Shown: one piece after another, positions 1-5,519 of the stretch
Numbering within the stretch: position 1 is the first letter of the stretch
How the letters are laid out: each line of letters opens with the position of its first letter
Assembly: GCA_937910905.1 (NCBI GenBank)
Contig: CALEPV010000041.1
Span: 1 to 26,017 of the forward strand
Source of the DNA: an uncultured Prevotellaceae bacterium
Lineage (GTDB): Bacteria; Bacteroidota; Bacteroidia; Bacteroidales; Bacteroidaceae
Direction: 5' to 3'
DNA length: 26,017 nucleotides
The notes under the pieces: generated by a model
What the model was told of the DNA's origin: nothing
The model's input: the letters and a program-made list of their open reading frames with translations, nothing else
Databases searched by the model: none
Position numbers and translations under genes: made by a program

Positions 1-71
1 CGAAGAACGAGACCATCGCCAACATCGCCCGTCTGAACCGCGAGTTCATCAAGGCTAAGTTGGCCGACTAA
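1..71 (+). CDS. 3' end of an unidentified gene (partial)
   Basis: The frame beginning at base 3 reads 22 codons and ends in TAA at 69-71. The C-terminus is charged and looks helical (NREFIKAKLAD). Codon use is like that of the neighbouring genes, and a strong hairpin follows 23 bases after the stop, so this is very probably the end of a real gene that starts outside the window. Too little is visible to assign a family. Confidence 0.6.
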   Translation, partial: KNETIANIARLNREFIKAKLAD

Positions 72-94
72 TCGTCGCTCGACACACATACACC

Positions 95-154
95 AGCACC
101 CCACCTCTGGTAGCCTCTCCACATCATCGGAAGGCCACAGAGGTGGGGTGTGCT
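95..154 (+). terminator. Terminator-like hairpin after the partial gene
   Basis: Bases 97-109 and 138-150 are a perfect 13-bp inverted repeat (CACCCCACCTCTG and its complement). A further AG/CT pair can form beyond a two-base bulge, and an inner GCCT/AGGC pairing (113-116 with 132-135) shortens the loop. There is no clear T-run, so it may be an RNA-stabilising 3' end rather than a strict intrinsic terminator. Confidence 0.55.
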
Positions 155-243
155 ATGTCTTGGATTATCATTGCAGTACGTCAGCAGTTCAGCTTATAAT
201 TGTTCCACATGCGGTTGCCTCTGTTGTGCTGCTGTATCATACA

Positions 244-744
244 AATTTTGCCAAAACTAATATCACTAATATCACAAGCCAAATCAACGCTCTGAATAAC
301 AGATAGATAGCAACGTGCAAAAGGGCGTGCAAATGAGTGTAGAAGTGATATTAGTTTGGGAGCGCAGGCGGCTCGCCTGCAAAAACACTACCCCCCTGTT
401 GCTCAGCTGCGTGCTTGCGCTACGCTCCATTCACCAGAGTAATGTGCTCCACCACCCTGTACATCGCGTTGATGAGTGCCCATCATCGCGATGCAAAGAG
501 CTGTACACCGCGGTGCAAGTCTCGCTACACCGCGGTGCACGAGCTGCTGCACCGCGGTGTAAAGGGGGCTGCACCGCGGTGTTCATGGCACGGGAGTGAT
601 GATGTTTACAGGCGAGCCGCCTGCGCTCCCAAACTAATATCACTTCTACACTCATTTGCACGCCCTTTTGCACGTTGCTATCTATCTGTTATTCAGAGTG
701 TTGATTTGGCTTGTGATATTAGTGATATCAGTTTTGGCAAAATT
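244..744. repeat. 501-bp element: 136-bp near-perfect inverted repeats
   Basis: The left arm (244-379) and right arm (609-744) are reverse complements at 134 of 136 positions; the mismatches are at left-arm bases 259 and 289. The 229-bp middle holds a 22-bp-phased palindrome array. The inner end of each arm carries its own small palindrome (CAGGCG-GCT-CGCCTG). Within each arm, ACTAATATCACT recurs inverted, so smaller repeats are nested inside the large one. I see no open reading frame with coding character, no transposase and no obvious target-site duplication. It could be a MITE-like element, an invertible segment or a very long RNA hairpin; the sequence alone does not decide. Confidence 0.85.
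462..581. repeat. 22-bp-phased palindrome array 1 (six units)
   Basis: Palindromic or near-palindromic 10-mers begin at 462, 484, 506, 528, 550 and 572, each exactly 22 bp after the last. The cores are CATCGCGTTG, CATCGCGATG and then four copies of CACCGCGGTG. The four 12-base spacers from 494 to 571, before the last and between the other CACCGCGGTG units, all start with CA or TA and end in CTG, CTA or GTA, which extends the palindrome to about 14 bp (TGCACCGCGGTGCA). The same core, spacing and one nearly identical spacer recur at 21528-21625. The spacing of two helical turns would put all units on one DNA face. The function is unknown. Confidence 0.8.
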
Positions 745-793
745 ACATGTAGAGAAAGACTAAGGTAGAGGGAGTACATGTAGGTGTATAAAG

Positions 794-835
794 CAAGTCA
801 GAGGATATGCCTGTTGAGACATATCCTCTGACTTG
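794..835 (-). terminator. 16-bp perfect hairpin at the 3' end of tRNA-Leu
   Basis: Bases 794-809 and 820-835 are perfect reverse complements over 16 bp, with a 10-base loop at 810-819. The stem begins at the base directly after the tRNA discriminator (836). The downstream sequence on the minus strand starts CTTTATA, a weak U-tract. The best reading is a tRNA transcript terminator; it could also act as a 3' processing signal. Confidence 0.6.
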
Positions 836-917
836 TACTCCGAGCCGGGGTCGAACCGGCACGGGTTGCCCCACTGGTGTTTGAGACCAGCGCGTCTACC
901 GATTCCGCCATCGGAGC
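836..917 (-). tRNA. tRNA-Leu (anticodon CAA)
   Basis: The minus strand folds as a class II tRNA. The acceptor stem is GCTCCGA with TCGGAGT (first pair G-T), and the discriminator base is A. The anticodon stem is CTGGT/ACCAG around the loop CTCAAAC, giving anticodon CAA, which reads UUG. The long variable arm has a GGG/CCC stem, and the T arm is GCCGG-TTCGACC-CCGGC. Length is 82 nt, usual for tRNA-Leu. The 3' CCA is not encoded, because the next bases are CAA, so it must be added by a nucleotidyltransferase. A well-spaced promoter lies just upstream and a hairpin directly downstream, so it is probably a single-gene transcript. Confidence 0.95.
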
Positions 918-956
918 ACTGCTTTGTGCAGGCTGCCTGCGCAGTCTTCACGGCTG

Positions 957-988
957 CAAAGGTATGGCATTCTATCGTAACCCGCAAA
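957..988 (-). promoter_or_regulatory. Promoter for tRNA-Leu
   Basis: On the minus strand a -33 box TTTG (988-985) and a -7 box TACCTTTG (964-957) are separated by exactly 20 nt, which matches the Bacteroidetes sigma-ABfr consensus. The -7 box lies 39 bases upstream of the mature tRNA 5' end. Confidence 0.75.
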
Positions 989-1041
989 CTTTGACCTTCA
1001 TTTTTCGTTGTCGTCCCTCGCAGCCCTACCTGTGTGCGGAC

Positions 1042-1410
1042 TTAGAGGCTTTCGGCTTTCCAGTCGCTGATGTTGAGCTCTTCTGATGAGAAGGCGATGC
1101 CCACCTTCGTGGCGGGGCGACCATCCAAGCGGTATTTCTCGGCATATCCCTTCTGGTCTATCTGGTCGAGCGCCTCCTGCACGGAGTGAGTGTACTGTAT
1201 CTCTATCACGTAGATGCCTTTTGGCATGAACAGCGTCAGGTCAGCCTGACCTTTAGCCATTGCCTCCTCTACACGCAGTTCTGCTCCGAAATAGGTGAGC
1301 AGCGTGTAGAGCAGGACATGGTAATAGTGCTCGTTACGATTGTCCGATTCCCACTGGTATGTGATGCTGGCACGCTGCATGTCCTGTGCAGCGTGCTCAA
1401 ATTCTATTCC
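1042..1410 (-). pseudogene. C-terminal remnant of a PD-(D/E)XK nuclease-family protein
   Basis: About 121 codons read as the C-terminal part of the AAA-ATPase-like proteins that carry a PD-(D/E)XK nuclease domain (the DUF1703 type). Recognisable family features in order are the HYYHVLLYTLLTYFG helix, GQADLTLFMPKGIYVIEI, the QEALDQIDQKGYAEKY helix, and a close resembling the family's usual KVGxxF. Full-length members are roughly 500 residues, so the whole ATPase part is missing. The expected core GRxD...ExK reads GQAD...EIQ, so the catalytic lysine is replaced by Q. The remnant begins where the MFS gene stops (1404) and has no start of its own except an internal ATG at 1380. It is most likely a decayed relic; translation of a 112-residue fragment from 1380 cannot be excluded. 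Confidence 0.7.
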
Positions 1411-2603
1411 TCCAGCTTGTGCCTGTGGTAGAACTGCCGGGTGCTTGCGAGATAGATGGCTGTGCCGGCCAGCTGTGCGGCAGCTACACACCAGAAAGCA
1501 GCGATGTAGCCCATGTGCTCGGATAGGAAGCCACCGATGAGCACACCCAGACCTATGCCGATGTCCCACGAGATGAGGATGGTGGAGTTGGCTGTGCCGC
1601 GCTCGTTGTGGTGGGCCAGCTGGATCATCATGTTCTGGAATGCGGGCCACATGTGACCGTTGCCCAGACCCAGCAGGAAGGCTGAGAGGTAGAAGCCCCA
1701 CTCGTTGGGTACTGCCACGAACAGCATGTAGGCTACCGACGAGATGAGCACTCCCTCGGCAGCATTTTGGGTCAGACGGCCTCGGCGCAGGGCTGCGGCT
1801 CCCTGCAGACGCGACAGCATGAGTCCTACAGCCACCAGCATGAAGTAGGTGCCTGTGCCGCCGGTGATGCCCATCACCTCCTTGCCGTAGATGGCGAGAT
1901 AGTTGGACAGCACACCGAAGCAGAAACCGAAGAACACCATGTTGACAGCCAGCAGCCAGCCGCGAGTGAGGAAGAAACGGTCCAGGCTGAGCAGCGGACG
2001 AGGTGTGGGAGAAGCTAATGCCTGCCTCCTCTCCGGCTCAGGCCGCAGCTCGACTTTGCTGTCTGCCCACATACCAAGTCCTGCGATGATGAGTGCCAGC
2101 CAGAACAAAAGTTCGAAGTCGGAAGTCAGGCGGTACAGATATATGGCTACCGTGGGGGCGACTGCCATAGCCAGGTTGTTGCTCAGACCGTAGTAGCCTA
2201 TGCCCTCGTTGCGCCGGCTGGAGGGTAGCACATCGATTGCCACGGTGCTGTTGGCTACGGTGAGCGCGCCGAATGGGGCTCCGTGGAGGGTGCGCACGAG
2301 GGTAAACAGCAGCAGGGTGGTGGCACCGAGGTACCCGGCAAAGAACACGAAGAAGAGTGCAAAGCACACCATCAGCACTCGCTTACGCGGAAAGCTGTCC
2401 ACGAGGAAGCCGCAGAACGGACGTGCCACCAGAGCCGTGATGGTGTAGCCCGACAGCACGAGGCCTATGGTGTCCTTGCCGGCTGCAAAGTTCTCGGACA
2501 GGTAGAGCGGCAGCAGGGGTGTGAGCAGATAGAAAGCGAAGAACAGCGCGAAGTTGGCTGTCATCACATAGCAGTAGTTGCGGTTCCAGAGACGGTCTTT
2601 CAC
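1404..2603 (-). CDS. MFS transporter
   Basis: A 399-residue major facilitator superfamily permease with 12 predicted membrane segments in two halves. The first helix is ANFALFFAFYLLTPLLPLYL, and the loop after helix 2 has the MFS-like GFLVDSFPRKRVL pattern, a variant of the G-x-x-x-D-R/K-x-G-R/K-R/K motif. The second half starts near LLAVNMVFFGFCFGVLSNYLAIY. The substrate cannot be read from the sequence; the family includes drug and metabolite exporters and sugar importers. I chose GTG at 2603 because the conserved-looking N-terminus (VKDRLWNRNYCYVM) begins there, while extension to a TTG at 2633 would run into a heptamer repeat. An internal ATG 13 codons further in is possible. The gene diverges from the lolD-like gene and is followed immediately by the nuclease-family remnant. 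Confidence 0.85.
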   Translation of the reverse strand: MKDRLWNRNYCYVMTANFALFFAFYLLTPLLPLYLSENFAAGKDTIGLVLSGYTITALVARPFCGFLVDSFPRKRVLMVCFALFFVFFAGYLGATTLLLFTLVRTLHGAPFGALTVANSTVAIDVLPSSRRNEGIGYYGLSNNLAMAVAPTVAIYLYRLTSDFELLFWLALIIAGLGMWADSKVELRPEPERRQALASPTPRPLLSLDRFFLTRGWLLAVNMVFFGFCFGVLSNYLAIYGKEVMGITGGTGTYFMLVAVGLMLSRLQGAAALRRGRLTQNAAEGVLISSVAYMLFVAVPNEWGFYLSAFLLGLGNGHMWPAFQNMMIQLAHHNERGTANSTILISWDIGIGLGVLIGGFLSEHMGYIAAFWCVAAAQLAGTAIYLASTRQFYHRHKLEE

Positions 2604-2614
2604 ATTGAAGGATG

Positions 2615-2663
2615 GTGAATTGTGAATTATCAATTGTCAATTGCGAATTGTCAATTATGAATT
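2615..2663. repeat. Seven-copy heptamer repeat between divergent genes
   Basis: Seven consecutive 7-mers with consensus RTSAATT (GTGAATT, GTGAATT, ATCAATT, GTCAATT, GCGAATT, GTCAATT, ATGAATT) fill the gap between the MFS start and the -7 box of the ABC ATPase gene. The run lies where the -33 element of the + strand promoter would fall, so gain or loss of units would change promoter spacing. Confidence 0.8.
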
Positions 2664-2666
2664 ATG

Positions 2667-2674
2667 TATCTTTG
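2667..2674 (+). promoter_or_regulatory. -7 box of the LolD-like gene
   Basis: TATCTTTG matches TAnnTTTG and ends four bases before the ATG at 2679. Transcription starting at the usual distance would begin at or near the start codon, giving a leaderless or nearly leaderless mRNA. No TTTG stands at the ideal 20-nt spacing; only TTG or ATTG inside the heptamer array is present. Confidence 0.55.
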
Positions 2675-2678
2675 CGGC

Positions 2679-3350
2679 ATGATTGAGCTTAGCAACATAA
2701 CCAAGAGTTTCGGCTTGCTGCAGGTGCTGCGTGGCATAGACCTGAGCATCGGTGCCGGCGAGGTGGTGAGTATCGTGGGCCCCAGCGGTGCCGGCAAAAC
2801 CACTCTGCTGCAGATTATGGGCACATTGGACCGCGCAGATACAGGTCGTGTGGTGATTGACGGCACGGATGTCAGTACATTGGGCAGCAATGCGCTGGCG
2901 CGTTTCCGCGGGCTGAAGATCGGCTTCGTGTTTCAGTTCCACCAGCTACTGCCGGAGTTCACGGCGCTGGAGAATGTGATGATTCCTGCGCTGATAGCCC
3001 ACAAGCGCGAGAGCGAGGTGAGCCGTCGTGCCAAGGAACTGCTGGACTTCATGGGGCTGTCGGAGCGGATATCGCACAAGCCTGCTGAGCTGAGCGGCGG
3101 CGAGAAGCAGCGTGTGGCTGTGGCCAGAGCGCTGATCAACAATCCTGCCGTGATACTGGCCGACGAGCCTTCGGGCAGTCTGGACAGCCAGAACAAGCTG
3201 GAGCTGCATCAGCTCTTCTTCCGCCTGCGCGACGAGATGGGTCAGACGTTTGTTATCGTGACCCACGACGAGCAACTGGCCGCCATGAGCGGACGCACCA
3301 TCAGGCTGAACGACGGGCAAATATGTAGCGAGTCAGAGCAGACAGAGTGA
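2679..3350 (+). CDS. lolD: LolD-like ABC transporter ATP-binding protein
   Basis: A 223-residue ABC ATPase of the LolD/MacB/FtsE group, which powers inner-membrane permeases that extract lipoproteins or export other substrates. All motifs are intact: Walker A GPSGAGKT (residues 34-41), Q-loop Q86, signature LSGGE (138-142), Walker B VILADEP (158-164), a D-loop GSLD, and the switch histidine in THDE (H196). The length fits LolD. The start at ATG 2679 gives the usual MIELxNITKSFG beginning; an in-frame ATG at 2664 would put the -7 box inside the coding region and is unlikely. No LolC/E-type permease lies nearby, so the partner is encoded elsewhere and the lolD name is by family resemblance. The last 16 codons overlap the cstA-family gene on the other strand. 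Confidence 0.82.
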   Translation: MIELSNITKSFGLLQVLRGIDLSIGAGEVVSIVGPSGAGKTTLLQIMGTLDRADTGRVVIDGTDVSTLGSNALARFRGLKIGFVFQFHQLLPEFTALENVMIPALIAHKRESEVSRRAKELLDFMGLSERISHKPAELSGGEKQRVAVARALINNPAVILADEPSGSLDSQNKLELHQLFFRLRDEMGQTFVIVTHDEQLAAMSGRTIRLNDGQICSESEQTE

Positions 3351-4782
3351 TGACGGCAGCCAGCACGATGGACAGCGTGTAGTCGAGCCCCAGGATTGTG
3401 GGCGAGGCGAAGAAGAACGCTGCTACCACCATAGTCATAAATACGGCAGGCAGGAGCGTGAGCCAGTAGCACTTGTGCTCGCGGGTCAGGTATACGGTGC
3501 ACACCCAGAGTGTCAGCGCCGCCATGACCTGTGTGCCCCAAGCCACATACTGCCATACGGTGCCGAAGCCCGACGGGTTCTGTATCTGCCAGGCCAGCAG
3601 CGCTATGCCTACGGCGAATACCGGCAGGCTCAGCATCAGACGGCTGCGTGCGCTGGTCTGCTTCAGGTTCATGGCCTCAGACAGGATCAGTCGGGCAGAG
3701 CGGAACGACGAACCACCAGTGGTGATGGGTGCTGCCACCACACCCAGCAGGGCCAGTATGCTGCCGGCTATGCCGAGCCAGCTGTGACAGATGATGTTCA
3801 CCACCGTGGGCGCATCGAAGTACTGTATGAGTGAGCGTGCGCCGTCGCTCCCAAGCTGTGCGTCGAAGGCTGCCAGCTCAGCAGGCGAGCAGACATCCTT
3901 CCAGCCGTCGGCAAAGAAGAAGTACGACGATATGGTGGCCCATACCAGCGCTACCACACCCTCGGTAATCATGGCTCCGTAGAAGATGGGGCGTCCTTGG
4001 CGCTCGCTCTTCATGCAGCGCGCCATCATGGGCGACTGTGTGGCGTGAAAGCCACTCACGGCACCGCAGGCTATGGTGACGAACAGGCCGGGAAAGAGGT
4101 GCTGCTTCAGCCCCAGACGTTCAGCGCCCCAGTTGCCCAGACCGTGCCATACCTCAGGCAGCGCCGGATGCTTGATGCACAGCACGATGCCCAGAGCTAC
4201 TACCATGAAGAGCATGGACAGCGCAAAGAGAGGATATACCTTGCCTATAATCTTGTCGACAGGCATCATCGTTGTGGCCACATAGTAGAGGAATATGATA
4301 ACCACCCACATCATCTTCTCACCCCAGATGCCGCTCAGTATGATGGCAGGACTGTAGACGAAGAAGGCGCCCACAAGCACCATCATCATCATGGTGAATA
4401 CCACCAGTATGCTGCGGGCTGTGGAGCCCAGATAGCGGCCCGTCAGTTCAGGCAGTCCGCAACCGTCGTGGCGCAACGACAGCATACCGCTGATGTAGTC
4501 GTGCACAGCACCGCCAAAGATGCAGCCCAGTACTATCCACAGATAGGCGGTAGGTCCGAACCACATGCCCATGATAGCACCAAAGATAGGTCCCGTGCCG
4601 GCGATGTTGAGAAACTGAATCATAAACACTCTCCACGAGGGCAGTACAATGTAGTCAACTTTGTCGGCCTTGCGGATGGCTGGAGTTTCGCGGTCGTCGG
4701 GGCCGAACACACGTTCTGCCACGCGGCCGTAAACCATATAGCCCACCAGTAGGGCTACAATGCTAAGTAGGAATGAAATCAT
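3301..4782 (-). CDS. CstA-family carbon starvation transporter
   Basis: A 493-residue polytopic inner-membrane protein of the CstA family (peptide or pyruvate uptake). It begins with the family N-terminus: a membrane helix, then GYMVYGRVAERVFGPDD, PSWRVFMIQFLNIAGTGPIFGAI and GAVHDYISGMLSLRHDG. About twelve hydrophobic segments follow; ATQSPMMARCMKSE, TGGSSFRSARLILSEAM and WGTQVMAALTLWVCTVYLT lie in the C-terminal half. E. coli CstA is about 700 residues, so this belongs to the shorter form. The frame stays open far upstream of 4782, but that extension is low complexity, antisense to the lipoprotein gene, and does not look like a protein. ATG 4782 lies 28 bases after a -7 box. The 3' end overlaps the LolD-like gene by 50 bp. 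Confidence 0.88.
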   Translation of the reverse strand: MISFLLSIVALLVGYMVYGRVAERVFGPDDRETPAIRKADKVDYIVLPSWRVFMIQFLNIAGTGPIFGAIMGMWFGPTAYLWIVLGCIFGGAVHDYISGMLSLRHDGCGLPELTGRYLGSTARSILVVFTMMMMVLVGAFFVYSPAIILSGIWGEKMMWVVIIFLYYVATTMMPVDKIIGKVYPLFALSMLFMVVALGIVLCIKHPALPEVWHGLGNWGAERLGLKQHLFPGLFVTIACGAVSGFHATQSPMMARCMKSERQGRPIFYGAMITEGVVALVWATISSYFFFADGWKDVCSPAELAAFDAQLGSDGARSLIQYFDAPTVVNIICHSWLGIAGSILALLGVVAAPITTGGSSFRSARLILSEAMNLKQTSARSRLMLSLPVFAVGIALLAWQIQNPSGFGTVWQYVAWGTQVMAALTLWVCTVYLTREHKCYWLTLLPAVFMTMVVAAFFFASPTILGLDYTLSIVLAAVITLSALTRYIFARRSA

Positions 4783-4809
4783 ACGGCTATAATGTATGTA
4801 ATTCGGCTG

Positions 4810-4817
4810 CAAAGGTA
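4810..4817 (-). promoter_or_regulatory. -7 box of the CstA-family gene
   Basis: The minus strand reads TACCTTTG, matching TAnnTTTG, 28 bases before the ATG at 4782. I see no TTTG at the expected -33 position, so this may be a weak or activator-dependent promoter. Confidence 0.5.
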
Positions 4818-4858
4818 AGGAATAAGGTAGTAATGTGCGATATAAAATAGCTCTATTG

Positions 4859-4890
4859 TTTGGTCTGGCTGAAGATAAGGCGTATCTTTG
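4859..4890 (+). promoter_or_regulatory. Promoter of the lipoprotein-sppA cluster
   Basis: TTTG at 4859-4862 and TATCTTTG at 4883-4890 are separated by exactly 20 nt, the Bacteroidetes consensus arrangement. Transcription would start near 4896, leaving a leader of about 30 nt before the ATG at 4927. It could drive the whole + strand cluster to 10603. Confidence 0.75.
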
Positions 4891-4926
4891 TGCGTTGGAA
4901 CGGATAATTAACAATAAATCATCACA

Positions 4927-5475
4927 ATGAAGAAAGTTCTGTTTATGGCCTTTGCGATGGCGCTCATCGTGGCCACAGTGAGTTGCAACGACAGTAAGAA
5001 GAAACACAAGAAGGGCGATGCCGACGAGGAGCTGGTGGATGATGACGAGGATGAGGGCGGCGAGCTGAGTGATATGGATGAGGCCTTCGTCGGAATATGG
5101 AGCGCCAACACCGATCCGGGTGCAATCATGCAGATAGCCAACGAGGAGTTCGAGTTCGATGATGAGGACTGCTACGGCTACATCACCACATACAACGAGT
5201 ACTACGAGGGACAGTACAACTATGTGTTCGAAGAACTGGAAGTCGAGGACGAGGATGGCAAGGTGCTGCGTGCCGAGTTCAACAAGACCGAGATGCGCTA
5301 TGTGGGCAGCGGCGATCCCGACGACTACGATGAGACCGACGAGGACTACGGCGGATGGGAGTCGGTGTCGATAGCACACGGCACGTGCCGCATCACGCTG
5401 AACGATGACGGCAGCTGCACCATATCATCGGGCGACAGCCGTATCAACCACATGCAGCTCTACAAGCAGGACTAA
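4927..5475 (+). CDS. Acidic lipoprotein of unknown function
   Basis: A 182-residue predicted lipoprotein. The signal peptide ends in the lipobox VATVSC, with Cys20 as the lipidated residue. It is followed by a basic stretch (KKKHKKG) and then a very acidic one (DADEELVDDDEDEGGE). The rest contains a GIWSA motif, common at the start of small lipocalin-like Bacteroidales lipoproteins, followed by alternating short strands ending in TCRITLNDDGSCTIS. D and E are very frequent throughout. I do not recognise a named family. It is the first gene after a consensus promoter and lies 44 bp upstream of sppA, so the two are probably cotranscribed. A role at the cell envelope is inferred only from the lipobox. 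Confidence 0.75.
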   Translation: MKKVLFMAFAMALIVATVSCNDSKKKHKKGDADEELVDDDEDEGGELSDMDEAFVGIWSANTDPGAIMQIANEEFEFDDEDCYGYITTYNEYYEGQYNYVFEELEVEDEDGKVLRAEFNKTEMRYVGSGDPDDYDETDEDYGGWESVSIAHGTCRITLNDDGSCTISSGDSRINHMQLYKQD

Positions 5476-5519
5476 TGGAATAATACAATAATACAACAAT
5501 CAACAATAGATGACGGACT

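Noticed and set aside
462..581. CRISPR array
   Set aside because: The conserved part is 10-14 bp and the spacers are 12 bases, far below CRISPR sizes; no cas genes are present.
315..768. Open frames of 80-117 codons across the inverted repeat
   Set aside because: They appear on both strands with the same first 23 residues, which follows from the inverted arms, and the rest translates the palindrome array. Cys/Arg/His-rich composition and lack of codon bias argue against protein.
2604..2633. TTG start extending the MFS protein by 10 residues
   Set aside because: The added residues come from the heptamer array, and the family-like N-terminus begins at the GTG at 2603.
3997..4752. 251-codon + strand frame
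   Set aside because: It is antisense to the CstA-family gene, rich in His/Gln/Tyr, and has no recognisable domain. It is the usual shadow of a GC-rich membrane protein gene.
4783..5379. N-terminal extension of the CstA-family protein by about 199 residues
   Set aside because: The extension is antisense to the lipoprotein gene, its hydrophobicity mirrors the acidic codons of that gene, and a -7 box lies just upstream of the family-typical start at 4782.
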